A DNA stretch of 62,764 nucleotides, taken from assembly GCA_964496975.1 (NCBI GenBank), contig CAZCBN010000004.1, forward strand, positions 1 through 62,764, in the 5' to 3' direction. Origin of the DNA: CAZCBN01 sp964496975. GTDB lineage: Bacteria; Planctomycetota; Phycisphaerae; Phycisphaerales; UBA1924. Positions 15,898 to 24,267 of this stretch are shown here, in pieces (the stretch's first letter is position 1; every line of letters begins with the position of its first letter). The notes under the pieces are model-generated. The model did no database searches and was not told where the DNA came from. It saw only the letters and a list, made by a program, of their open reading frames with translations. The position numbers and the translations under genes were made by a program.

Positions 15898-17208
15898 CTA
15901 CCCCTTCATCGCGCCGGCCGTGAGGCCCGAGATGAAGTCGCGCTGCAACACCAGGAACAACGTCACGACGGGCGCCACCGACAGCACCGTGGCCGCCATG
16001 ATGAGCCCGAAATCCACCGAGTAAAAGTCGCGGAGCTGCGCCGTCGCCACCGCCAGCGGCTGGCGGTGCGGCGAGGGCAGCACGAGCTGCGGCCACAGAT
16101 ACGCGTTCCACGCGCCGAGGAACATGACGAGCAGGAACGCCCCGACCATGGGCCGCAGCAAGGGGAGCGCGACGGCGAAGAAGAGCCGGCCCTCGCCGCT
16201 GCCGTCGAGCCGCGCGGCCTCCAGCAGCTCCGCCGGCACCGAGGCCGACACCGCCTGGCGGAACAGGAAGACGCCGAACGCCGGCGCCAGCCCCGGCAGC
16301 ACCAGGCCCGCGAACGAGTCCAGCATCCCCAGGCGGTACACAAGCTGGTACGTCGGCGCGAGCAGCAGCGAGGACGGCACCACGAGCGAGGCGAGCACCA
16401 CGCCCGTCACAAGCCGCCGGCCCGGGAAGTTGAACCGCGCGAGCGCGTACCCCGCCATCGCGCTCGACAGCGTGGCGAGCACGGCGGTGACGGACGCATA
16501 AAACACCGAGTTCCAGGTGAAGTCCAGGAAGTTCGGCCGCTTCGACCCATCGAGAAGTTGTCGGTACCGCGAGCTTGTGAGCTGCCCCCACGCCACGCCC
16601 AGGCGGCCCCGCGGGTTCCCCCGCGCGATGGCGTACCGCGCGCCCGCGGGCGGCGAGGCGAACGCGTCGCGCACCGTGGCGATGGGCCGGCCCGAGCCGT
16701 CGCGCAGCGACACGTGCAAGGCCGGGTCTTTGGGCCCGGGGTCGGGCACGCGCGTCACGACGGCGGTGACGGCCGCCTCGGCCGCGGGCCTCGCCTCGCC
16801 GGGAGGGATCATCGCGACCCGAAGCTCGTACGCGGCGCCGTCGCCCCGCAGGTCGGCGTCGCGGCGCTCCAGGTGCGACGTGTCCAGGTGCGACGTGTCC
16901 AGGTGCGACGTGTCCAGGTGCGACGTGTCCAGGTGCGACGTGTCCAGCAGCGTGATCGAGCCGGTCGACGCCTCCATCTCAAAGAGCCCGCCCCGCGGCA
17001 AAAAGGGCGAGCTGAAGTACGTCACCCGCGACCGCACCGACGACGTCAGCAGGTACGCGAAGGGTACGAGCGTGAGCACCGCGCCCGCCAGCAGCAACGC
17101 CAGCACCGCCGCGCGGGGCCACCACCGCGCCGTCCGTCGGGCGGGCAGGCCGCGGCCCGACGCCGCGGCGGCGCGGCCGGCGCCCGGGGGTGTCGCGCGG
17201 GCGTTCAC
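15898..17208 (-). CDS. Carbohydrate ABC transporter permease, MalG type, with a repeat-bearing insert
   Basis: Inner-membrane subunit of the sugar importer. The EAA loop for the ATPase is clear (ELLEAARLDGSGEGRLFFAV) and helices cover the C-terminal 250 residues. Between helix 1 and helix 2 lies an extracytoplasmic loop of about 190 residues, well over 100 longer than in typical MalG proteins. It contains five perfect copies of LDTSH encoded by a 15-bp tandem repeat (16868-16942). The GTG start directly follows the stop of the MalF-type gene (TGAGTG). No ATPase gene is in the operon, so a shared one elsewhere must serve it. Confidence 0.9.
   Translation of the reverse strand: MNARATPPGAGRAAAASGRGLPARRTARWWPRAAVLALLLAGAVLTLVPFAYLLTSSVRSRVTYFSSPFLPRGGLFEMEASTGSITLLDTSHLDTSHLDTSHLDTSHLDTSHLERRDADLRGDGAAYELRVAMIPPGEARPAAEAAVTAVVTRVPDPGPKDPALHVSLRDGSGRPIATVRDAFASPPAGARYAIARGNPRGRLGVAWGQLTSSRYRQLLDGSKRPNFLDFTWNSVFYASVTAVLATLSSAMAGYALARFNFPGRRLVTGVVLASLVVPSSLLLAPTYQLVYRLGMLDSFAGLVLPGLAPAFGVFLFRQAVSASVPAELLEAARLDGSGEGRLFFAVALPLLRPMVGAFLLVMFLGAWNAYLWPQLVLPSPHRQPLAVATAQLRDFYSVDFGLIMAATVLSVAPVVTLFLVLQRDFISGLTAGAMKG
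16868..16942. repeat. 15-bp in-frame minisatellite, 5 perfect copies
   Basis: Five identical units of TCCAGGTGCGACGTG on the plus strand, encoding five LDTSH repeats in the permease loop. Perfect identity between copies implies recent expansion. Confidence 0.97.
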
Positions 17209-18090
17209 TCAGGCCTCCCCCGCCCGCAGCGCGGGCCTGAGCACGACGGCCGCGGCGAGCAGCACGAGCGCCATCCCCCAGCCCACGGCGCTGGCATACC
17301 CAAGGTCGCCCCCCTCGAAGCCGCGCTGGTACAGGTACATCACGACCGTGAGGCCGCGGTTCCCCGGCCCGCCGCTGCCGTTCAGCAAGATCCAGGGCAG
17401 CTCGAACAGTTGAAAGCTCCCGATCAGGCTCAGCAGCACGACGAACGCCCCCACCGGCCGGATCGCCGGCAGCGTGACGTGGACGAACCGCCGCAGGGGA
17501 CCCGCCCCGTCGATCCGCGCCGCGTCGCACAGCTCGGGGCTCACGGCCTGCAGCGCGGCGAGGAAGTACACCATGTTGAAGCCGGTGTAGAGCCACAGGG
17601 CGGCGATCAGCATCGCCTTCATCACGCCCACCTCGAGCCACGCGAAGTCGCGCGGGAACCACCCCAGCGTTGCGGCGTGCAGGGCCATGTTCACCAGGCC
17701 CGTGTTCTTTTCGAACATGAACGTGAACATCAGCCCCGCGAACACCAGCCCCACGAGCGAGGGCGAGAAGAAGACAAGCCGCCAGAACGCCCGGGCCCGC
17801 ACCCCGCGCGCGTTCAGCATCATCGCCAGGGCGAGGGAGAGCGGCAGGCCGATGGCGATGCACCCCGCCGCGTACGCCGCGGTGTTCCGCAGCGCGAGCC
17901 AGAACAGCTCGTCGTGCAGCAGGTCGCCGAAGTTCTCCAGTCCCACCCACGTGCTGCGGGATGGGCCGCTCGTCTGCTGGAACGCGAGCAGCAGGCTCTG
18001 GCCCAGCGGGCCCAGCGTGAACACGACAAAGACCGCCCCGAAGGGCAGCAGGAAGAGCCACGGCGCCGCCCGCGTCCGCCCCGCCGTCAC
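17209..18090 (-). CDS. Carbohydrate ABC transporter permease, MalF type
   Basis: 293 residues with six predicted helices. The start is the GTG at 18090, which overlaps the stop of the solute-binding gene (GTGA). Marks: APWLFLLPFGAVFVVFTLGP at the N-terminus, and the EAA loop SPELCDAARIDGAGPLRRFV in the last third. It pairs with the MalG-type permease that follows without any gap to form the membrane channel of a CUT1-type sugar importer. Confidence 0.93.
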   Translation of the reverse strand: MTAGRTRAAPWLFLLPFGAVFVVFTLGPLGQSLLLAFQQTSGPSRSTWVGLENFGDLLHDELFWLALRNTAAYAAGCIAIGLPLSLALAMMLNARGVRARAFWRLVFFSPSLVGLVFAGLMFTFMFEKNTGLVNMALHAATLGWFPRDFAWLEVGVMKAMLIAALWLYTGFNMVYFLAALQAVSPELCDAARIDGAGPLRRFVHVTLPAIRPVGAFVVLLSLIGSFQLFELPWILLNGSGGPGNRGLTVVMYLYQRGFEGGDLGYASAVGWGMALVLLAAAVVLRPALRAGEA

Positions 18091-19601
18091 GGGCTCACCC
18101 GGGGCGCCGCCCGGGGCGAGCCGTCGCCCCCCGAGAACGCGTCGCGCGCGATCCGCTGCTCCAGCTCGGCCTGCACGCGGGCGAGCAATCGCCGCGCGAC
18201 GGGCCGCAGGCTCTCGGCGTCGGCCGCGCCCGTCGCCTCGGCGTGGTCGCGCAGCGCCGCCAGCGCGTCGCGCACCGCCTGCCGCGCCGCGAAGTTGTGC
18301 ACCGAGTTCACCCGCGGCGGCACGTCCCCCGCCGCGTCGACATAGAGCCGGCCGATCGGCTGGCCCGAGAAGTACGCGTTGGGCTCGTCGTACCACGCCT
18401 TGGGCCAGTGCTCGATCACCGGCGTGATGATGCCCGTCGACGTGAACAGCGCCCGGGCCAGCTCCTCCGAAAAGTACAGGTCCGTCGCCACCTTCCACGC
18501 CGCGTCGGGGTGCCGCGCCGAGGTCGGGATGCCCAGCATCGTGCCGCCCCACGTCGACGCCCGCCGCCCCCCGCGCTCCCACGCCGGCAGCCGCATTACC
18601 TTCACCCGGCCCGAAAGCTGCGGCAGATCGGCCCGCCAGATGCCCGTGAGCCAGTCGGGCATCAGCGCGCACAGCACGCGCCCCTCGATCCGCATGCGGT
18701 TGCCCGACGCGGTGAACTCGTCCGCCTGCGTGGCGATCTGCCCGGGCCCCTCGGCGATCCACAACGCCAGGTGCGACAGCATCACCTCGTTCGCCTCGTT
18801 CGCCACGATGGGCCGCTCATCCACGTCAAACAGACCGCCCGCTTGCAGGAACATCGCCTCGATCGCGTTCAGGTCGGCCGTGCCCAGCGCCAGCAGATAG
18901 CGGTCGGCGTGCCCGTCGCCGTCGGGGTCCTGCAGGGGCTTCAGCAGCCTGACAAAGTCGGCCCACGTCTCGATCTGCCCGACGTCGATCCCCGCGTCCT
19001 CCACAATGTCGGCCCGATACGCCAGCAGCAGCGGGTGCACGTCGTGCGGCAGCCCAAAGACCCGCCCGCCCCGCGACCACACCTGCAGCGAGGGGCCGTT
19101 CAGCCGCTCCAAAAAACCCCCGTCGCGGAGCCGCTCCGTCAGGTCGACAAACCCCACGTCCTCCACCGGCCCCGCGAACACGAGCGACGCCATCGACCGC
19201 TCCAGCTCCACCAGGTCCGCCATGGGCGTCCCCGCCTGCACGCCCGACACCACGCGCCGCTGCAACGGGCTGATGGGGATCAGCTCCAGGTCGATCCGCC
19301 CCCCCGGCAGCTCGGCCCGGTGCTCGGCCTCGTACGACTCGATGATCGGCCCGTACATCAGCACGTGGTCGCGGGCGAAGCTCCAGAACTCCAGCGCCTC
19401 CGCGTCGCGCAGCCGCGGGCCCAGCACCACCGGAGAACTCACCAGCGACAGGCCGACGATGACCCACGCGCCCGGCGAGAGCCAGCCCCGCCCGGGCGCA
19501 TCACCCTCGCCGCCGCCGGAGCGCGACCGCGGGCCGCACCACCGCGGCGCCGCGTTCGGCGGCGGCTGGGCGCGGGGTCGTTGGGCCAAGCGTGGCTTCA
19601 C
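18087..19601 (-). CDS. Extracellular sugar-binding protein of ABC importer
   Basis: 504 residues from a GTG start, first gene of the operon. A hydrophobic segment (SPGAWVIVGLSLVSSPVVLG) after a 40-residue basic/Pro-rich leader anchors or exports it; there is no clear lipobox. The body has the features of family 1 solute-binding proteins: SPLQRRVVSGVQAGTPMADL, YRADIVEDAGIDVGQIETWA, RYLLALGTADLNAIEAM and a late WGGTMLGIPTSARHPDAAWK. It binds the substrate for the two permeases downstream. A C-terminal helical extension (about 60 residues) is unusual. Confidence 0.9.
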   Translation of the reverse strand: MKPRLAQRPRAQPPPNAAPRWCGPRSRSGGGEGDAPGRGWLSPGAWVIVGLSLVSSPVVLGPRLRDAEALEFWSFARDHVLMYGPIIESYEAEHRAELPGGRIDLELIPISPLQRRVVSGVQAGTPMADLVELERSMASLVFAGPVEDVGFVDLTERLRDGGFLERLNGPSLQVWSRGGRVFGLPHDVHPLLLAYRADIVEDAGIDVGQIETWADFVRLLKPLQDPDGDGHADRYLLALGTADLNAIEAMFLQAGGLFDVDERPIVANEANEVMLSHLALWIAEGPGQIATQADEFTASGNRMRIEGRVLCALMPDWLTGIWRADLPQLSGRVKVMRLPAWERGGRRASTWGGTMLGIPTSARHPDAAWKVATDLYFSEELARALFTSTGIITPVIEHWPKAWYDEPNAYFSGQPIGRLYVDAAGDVPPRVNSVHNFAARQAVRDALAALRDHAEATGAADAESLRPVARRLLARVQAELEQRIARDAFSGGDGSPRAAPRVSP

Positions 19602-19763
19602 CGGTGGGACAGACTACTTCATTCCCGCCGCGGGCCGAGCCCCTCCGCCGCGGCCCACCTGCCCGAGATCGCGGCCGCCCTCGAAGCCCGGCCGCCCTCG
19701 AACCCCCCGCCGCACCAGCCGCGCCCGCGCCTCGCCCGCGGCCGCCCGGGCCACACTCCCAAG

Positions 19764-19786
19764 AAAAAAGGCCCCGCGCCGGGGCC
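19764..19786 (-). terminator. Intrinsic terminator after the DUF1579 gene
   Basis: Seven-bp GC stem (GGCCCCG / CGGGGCC, 19770-19786) with a 3-base loop, followed on the minus strand by TTTTTTCTT. It lies 63 bases past the stop at 19850. The remaining bases up to 19601 are GC-rich with no gene. Confidence 0.85.
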
Positions 19787-19849
19787 GTGCCCCCGCGCGG
19801 GACCGCATCATCACGCTCGCGCGGCGCACCAGCGCCGCGCCGCGATCGG

Positions 19850-20629
19850 TCACTTCGCCCGCGTGTACACGATCTTGAAGCTGGGGACCGACGTGCCGTC
19901 GGGCAGCGTCATCATGCGCGCCATCGTGTGCTGGTCGGGGCTTTCGATGGTGATGATGTCGCGCACCGGCATCTTCGCGCCGGACATCGGGTCCAGCTCG
20001 GTGCCGTCGAACGTCATCGTCTTGCCGTCGGCCGAGGCGGTGCCGGTCATGAAGTACAGCGAGGTGCTCACCGAGTCGACCCACGTCGTCTGGTACGTCT
20101 TCTCCGCGTTGGAATAGCCCGTCCACCCCTCGCCGAAGAACGGCTTGCCCAGAAACTCGCCGGTGAACGTCGTCTTCGAGAACCGGCCGCCGAACATCAT
20201 CTCGTTCACGGCCTTGCCCTTGGAGGCCATCACCTCGCCCGTGGGCATGTTCATCGTCATCACCGCGTCCCAGGTGCCGGTGAAGGCGTTGAGCATCTTG
20301 TGGTGCTCGTTGGGCTGGTTCGCATCCTCCATCATCTTCATCATGTCCTCGCCGGACATGCCCGCCATCGGGTCGGCGCCCATCGCGTCCTTCACGGCCT
20401 TTTCGGCGTCCTGCTTGGCCTGCTCGGCCGCCTTCTTCGCCCGCTCCTTCATCTCCGCGATCGGGTCCGCGTCCGCCGCCGCGGCCGACACCAGCACGCC
20501 CGAAGCGCCCCCGCCCGCCTCACCGGTCGCCCGCGCCCCGGCGAAGAACCCCGCCACCGCCGCGAGCCCCGCGGCCGCGCCCACCACCGCCCACACCGAC
20601 GACGACGAACCCGAGCAACAACCCGCCAT
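19850..20629 (-). CDS. DUF1579 family exported protein with a charged helical insert
   Basis: 259 residues from the ATG at 20629, chosen because GGAGG lies 6 bases upstream. A hydrophobic signal/anchor (WAVVGAAAGLAAVAGFF) comes first. A Lys/Glu/Ala-rich helical stretch (EMKERAKKAAEQAKQDAEK) and a Met/Asp-rich stretch (MSGEDMMKMMEDANQ) follow, then the DUF1579 domain (PNEHHKMLNAFTGTWD, FGGRFSKTTFTGEFLGKPF, VDSVSTSLYFMTGTA). Function unknown; probably cell-envelope. It is the second DUF1579 protein in the window and is transcribed alone, with a terminator after it. Confidence 0.85.
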   Translation of the reverse strand: MAGCCSGSSSSVWAVVGAAAGLAAVAGFFAGARATGEAGGGASGVLVSAAAADADPIAEMKERAKKAAEQAKQDAEKAVKDAMGADPMAGMSGEDMMKMMEDANQPNEHHKMLNAFTGTWDAVMTMNMPTGEVMASKGKAVNEMMFGGRFSKTTFTGEFLGKPFFGEGWTGYSNAEKTYQTTWVDSVSTSLYFMTGTASADGKTMTFDGTELDPMSGAKMPVRDIITIESPDQHTMARMMTLPDGTSVPSFKIVYTRAK

Positions 20630-20820
20630 ACCACACCTCCGCATGTTGAACCGCGGTGCGACACCCGCCCGCCCGGCACGCCGCCCGCGGGCACACTCCG
20701 GCTCCCCCACAACTCCCTGACCAGTCTGCCACACCCCGGCCCCGATGTCGAGCCCGAACGCGACGGTTTCCAGAATTTTGTTTGGATTTTACCCGGATCG
20801 GGCGGGCCCTCACCCCCGCC

Positions 20821-22053
20821 TCACCCCCGCAGCGGCACCGTCTCCACGATCTCCAGCCCGAACGCTTCCAGCCCCGGCAGCGTCCGTGTCGCGTTGGACA
20901 GCAGCCGCAGCTTCCGCAGCCCCAGTTGCCGCAGGATCTGCCCGCCCACGCCGAACTCGCGCAGGTCCATCGGCACCGCGTGCTGGGGTGAGTCCGGGTC
21001 ATCGGCCGCCACCGTCGCGGCGACGTTGCCCGGGCCGCGTCGAATGCGGCTCAACCGGGCCGACAGGGTCTCTACCCCGTGCCCCTCGGGACGCAGATAG
21101 ACAATCGCCCCCCGCCCCGCCCGCTGCACGGCGTGCATCGCCGCGCGGAGCTGCTGGCCCGTGCTGCCCCCGCTGGCGTTCTCGCCGCGGGTCGTCCCGG
21201 TCGACAGGTCGTCGAAGATGTCGCCCAGCAGATCGCGCCGGTGCATGCGCACGAGCGTGGGTTCCGGCGTCTCCACCACCTCGCCGTTGTCGTCCAGCCG
21301 GCCCACGTCGCCCACGGTCAGGGCCAGGTGCGGCACCGGGTCCACCACGCTGTCAAAGGCCACGAGGTTGAACACCCCCGCCGGCGTCTCGATGGGCGTG
21401 CCCGCCGCGGGGGGCAGCCGCCGCACGAGCGAGCCGCGCCGCACCCGGTGCTCGATGATCTGGGCCACCGAGCAGAGCTTCATGTTGTGCTTCTTCGCGA
21501 GCGGGATGAGGTCGGGCAGGCGGGCCATCTCGCCGTCGTCGCGCATCACCTCGATGATCACCGCGGCGGGGTAGAGCCCCGCGAGCCGGCACAGGTCCAC
21601 CGAGCCCTCGGTCTGCCCCGTGCGCACCAGCACGCCGCCGTCGCGGCTCCGCAGCGGGTTGATGTGCCCGGGCCTGACAAAGTCGGCCGCCGTCGAGGTG
21701 GGGTCGATCAGCATGCGGATGCACCGGGCCCGCTCCGCCGCCGAGACGCCCGTCGTAAAGCCGTGCCGCGGGTGCCCGTCCACCGAGACCGTGAACGCCG
21801 TGCCCCGCACCGACGTGTTCACCGGCCCCTGGGCGTGCAGCGAGAGGCGGTCGCAGTCCGCCTCGGTGAGCGCCACGCACAAATAACCCCGCGCCACCGA
21901 CAGCAGGAACGTGATCGCCTCGGGCGTCACGTGCTCCACCGGCAGCACGAGGTCGCCCTCGTTCTCCCGGTTCTCGTCGTCGGTCAGGATCACCATCCGG
22001 CCCGCCCGAAGGTCGGCCAGCACCTCGTCCATCGGCGAAAAGGGCGTCGTCAC
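20821..22053 (-). CDS. ribB: DHBP synthase (RibB) with a degenerate GTP cyclohydrolase II domain
   Basis: Makes 3,4-dihydroxy-2-butanone 4-phosphate for riboflavin. RibB domain residues 1 to about 205: DDENRENEGDLV, FTTGVSAAERARCIRML, GHINPLRSRDGG, EGSVDLCRLAGL are all intact. The C-terminal half has the RibA fold outline (TPAGVFNLVAFDSVVD) but lacks its working parts. Where RibA has three zinc cysteines after VRxHSEC, this protein has VRMHRRDLLGDIFDDL and no cysteine, and the QEGRGIGL motif is replaced by RPEGHGVETL. GTP cyclohydrolase II activity is therefore unlikely, and the layout resembles the RibBX type. The GTG at 22053 is taken as start; ATG 22032 is an alternative. Confidence 0.9.
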   Translation of the reverse strand: MTTPFSPMDEVLADLRAGRMVILTDDENRENEGDLVLPVEHVTPEAITFLLSVARGYLCVALTEADCDRLSLHAQGPVNTSVRGTAFTVSVDGHPRHGFTTGVSAAERARCIRMLIDPTSTAADFVRPGHINPLRSRDGGVLVRTGQTEGSVDLCRLAGLYPAAVIIEVMRDDGEMARLPDLIPLAKKHNMKLCSVAQIIEHRVRRGSLVRRLPPAAGTPIETPAGVFNLVAFDSVVDPVPHLALTVGDVGRLDDNGEVVETPEPTLVRMHRRDLLGDIFDDLSTGTTRGENASGGSTGQQLRAAMHAVQRAGRGAIVYLRPEGHGVETLSARLSRIRRGPGNVAATVAADDPDSPQHAVPMDLREFGVGGQILRQLGLRKLRLLSNATRTLPGLEAFGLEIVETVPLRG

Positions 22054-22121
22054 GCCGCGAGGGTATGGACGCCCGGCCGCCCGAGTGTCACCCCCAACCT
22101 CACCCCGACCGCACCCCCGCC

Positions 22122-22496
22122 TCACACCGTCACGTCGACCCGCGTGCCCGGGTGCGTGTGCCGCACGGCGACCGGCGCGACCACCGGCCCCGCCGCGCCC
22201 CGGACGATGTGCGCCGCGTACACCGCCGCGGGCCGCTCCGGAGGCACCTCGCCCAGCCGGGCCCACCCGCCGCGATCAACCCCCGCCGCGCGCACGCCCC
22301 CGGCCGGTCGCGTCGGCGGCCGCTCCGGCGCCGGCACCGCCGCGGGCGACGCCGAGCGGCGCGTCTCGTTCACCGCGCGCACAAAGTCCGCGAAGGGCAC
22401 CCGCCCCGGCGCCGCCCGGAACGGGTTGACGCGGTGCACGTCGGCGTGCCAGCCGCCGCCGTTCCCCAGACCCGAGATGGACGAGACGCCCGACAC
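22122..22496 (-). CDS. Hypothetical protein upstream of ribB
   Basis: About 124 residues from a GTG at 22496. It opens with VSGVSSISGLGNGGGWHADV and has RVNPFRAAPGRVPFADFVRA in the first third, then an Ala/Pro-rich region, and ends AAVYAAHIVRG... with a short beta-rich tail. No family recognised. Support is only the coherent composition and its position 68 bases before ribB; the start is uncertain. Confidence 0.4.
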   Translation of the reverse strand: MSGVSSISGLGNGGGWHADVHRVNPFRAAPGRVPFADFVRAVNETRRSASPAAVPAPERPPTRPAGGVRAAGVDRGGWARLGEVPPERPAAVYAAHIVRGAAGPVVAPVAVRHTHPGTRVDVTV

Positions 22497-22707
22497 AAGG
22501 GGGCCCCGGTGCGATCCGCGTGCCCGGCCGCCGCGGCGCCGCAACGTCCGAGAAAATCACGCTCAGAGCGCCAAAACCCCCCGCGCGCCCCCTTGGCCCC
22601 TTCCGGCCGCTGCCGGCGGGCGTTGCCGCCAACCATCACCGGCCGTCGGCGTGTTGCCCAGACGCCACACCCGGGGCCCCGTCCCGCCCGCCGCCGCACC
22701 TCCCGCC

Positions 22708-23952
22708 ATGCGCACCAGCGACCTTGATTTCCATCTCCCCGAGCACCTGATCGCGACGCGTCCCGCCGAGCCGCGGGAGTCGGCCCGCCTGATGGTCGTC
22801 CGCCGCAGCGACCCGACGCGCCCCGAGCACCGCACCATCGCCGACCTGCCGGGCCTGCTGGGCGACACCGACCTGCTGGTCTTCAACCGTTCCCGCGTGC
22901 TGCCCGCGCGGTTCGAGGGCGTGAACGAAGCCACCGGCGGCGCCTTCGAGGGCCTCTGGCTCGCCGACGGCCCACCGACCGACGCCGGCTTGCCGACCTG
23001 GCGCCTCATGCTCCGCGCCAAACGCCCGCGCGTCGGCTCCCGCCTCGCCCTCCTCCGCGATGACGGCACCCCCGCCGGCGTGACGCTCGAACTGCTCGAC
23101 GCCTCCTCCCTGGGTGGGGCGGCTCCCCGAGCCGCCACTTCTTCTTCCCCCTCGGGCGACCTCCGTCCCGACGCCGGCGGCCAGTGGCTCGCGGCGGTGC
23201 ACACGCACGCCCCGGACGACACCCCCTCGGTGCTCGACCGCGCCGGCCGGACGCCGCTGCCGCCCTACATCCGGCGGGCCCGCAAGCACGCCGGCGTGGC
23301 GGTGCCCGACGCGGTCGACCGCAGCCACTACCAGACCGTCTTCGCAGCCGGCCCGCACACCGACCCCGCCCACGGCGCTTCCGTCGCCGCCCCCACCGCG
23401 GGCCTGCACTTCACGCCCGCGCTGCTGGACCGCCTGGCGGCCCGGGGCGTCGCGCGGGCCGAGGTGACGCTGCACGTGGGCGCCGGCACCTTCAAACCCA
23501 TTGACGCCGACGAGGTGGAGAAGCACGACATGCACGCCGAGTGGTGCTCCATCGACGCGGCGGCGCACCACGCGATCTTCCGGTCGCAGCGCCGCGTGAT
23601 CGCCGTGGGGTCGACGAGCGTGCGCACGATCGAGAGCTACGCCGCGGCGATGGAGGCGGGCGACCACGCCGCCGTGCCCGGCGCCCTCGCCCGTCCCGGC
23701 GAGCCCGCCGCGCCCGGCCAGCCCGATGCGATCCCGGCGTGGCTCAGCACGCGCCTGCTCATCAGCGAGGGCTACCGCTGGCGGCGCGTGGACGCGATGC
23801 TGACCAACTTCCACCTGCCGCGGAGCACGCTGCTTGCGATGGTGGCCGCGGCGGTGCCGGGCGGGATCAGCACGGTGCGACATCTGTATGACATCGCGGT
23901 GGCGGAGGGGTACCGGTTTTTCAGCTTTGGGGATGCGATGGTGATTGTGTAG
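22708..23952 (+). CDS. queA: tRNA preQ1(34) S-adenosylmethionine ribosyltransferase-isomerase
   Basis: Transfers and isomerises the ribosyl of SAM onto 7-aminomethyl-7-deazaguanine in tRNA, making epoxyqueuosine. 414 residues from the ATG at 22708, somewhat longer than usual. Hallmarks: FHLPEHLIATRPAEPRESAR at the start, PTAGLHFTP, VTLHVGAGTFKPI, and FHLPRSTLLAMVAA plus YRFFSFGDAMVI at the end. Residues 135-150 (LGGAAPRAATSSSP) are encoded by a palindromic element also present in murE, inserted between conserved strands. A long upstream open frame is not coding. No other queuosine gene is in the window. Confidence 0.95.
   Translation: MRTSDLDFHLPEHLIATRPAEPRESARLMVVRRSDPTRPEHRTIADLPGLLGDTDLLVFNRSRVLPARFEGVNEATGGAFEGLWLADGPPTDAGLPTWRLMLRAKRPRVGSRLALLRDDGTPAGVTLELLDASSLGGAAPRAATSSSPSGDLRPDAGGQWLAAVHTHAPDDTPSVLDRAGRTPLPPYIRRARKHAGVAVPDAVDRSHYQTVFAAGPHTDPAHGASVAAPTAGLHFTPALLDRLAARGVARAEVTLHVGAGTFKPIDADEVEKHDMHAEWCSIDAAAHHAIFRSQRRVIAVGSTSVRTIESYAAAMEAGDHAAVPGALARPGEPAAPGQPDAIPAWLSTRLLISEGYRWRRVDAMLTNFHLPRSTLLAMVAAAVPGGISTVRHLYDIAVAEGYRFFSFGDAMVIV
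23109..23136 (+). repeat. 28-bp palindromic element inside queA
   Basis: CCTGGGTGGG followed by an 8-bp hairpin (GGCGGCTC / GAGCCGCC, loop CCC). It matches the reverse complement of 26621-26648 in murE at 27 of 28 positions. It is inserted in frame. Confidence 0.9.
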
Positions 23953-24267
23953 GCGGGCGTGGGACGAGCGTGACCGACCAACCGACGCCGCGGCCGCCGT
24001 CCTCCCGGTGCCCCAGTGGGTCGGCCCCGCTGGAGTCCGATCACGCCCCGTCCTCCGTGCGGCCGCCTCCGCGACGGGAGCGGCGGGCCGAGAAAAAATC
24101 CGCTTCCCCGAAATTTCGCGCGCCGAAGTCGCCGTGGGGCTCTTTACGCTGCCAAGGTCATCGGCGACGTCGGGGCGCGGAGGCAAGACCACGCGACGCT
24201 GACACCGCCCCGCTTGACATCGGCGTTTGTGTGCACCAGAGAAGTTCCGCATCGGTCGGAGGCGATC
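23953..24267. other. 315-base intergenic region before the FG-GAP protein gene
   Basis: No gene seen. The middle is less GC-rich (GAGAAAAAATCC, CGAAATTTCG near 24090-24120). A TTGACA at 24214-24219 could be a -35 for the downstream gene, but the base run 17 positions later (CAGAGA) is a poor -10, so no promoter is called. Confidence 0.5.

Noticed and set aside
16868..16942. Direct repeats as a possible CRISPR array
   Set aside because: Units are contiguous 15-mers without spacers and lie in frame in a permease gene.
13996..18345. A 1449-codon open frame on the plus strand opposite the glycosidase/permease operon
   Set aside because: Arg/Pro/His-rich translation with no protein features; it mirrors real minus-strand genes. 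Such long antisense frames are common at this GC content.
22054..22121. FMN riboswitch upstream of ribB
   Set aside because: Only 68 bases separate ribB from the upstream frame, and none of the conserved FMN-element blocks were seen.
24214..24242. TTGACA as promoter of the FG-GAP protein gene
   Set aside because: No acceptable -10 at 16-18 bases, so only noted in the intergenic entry.
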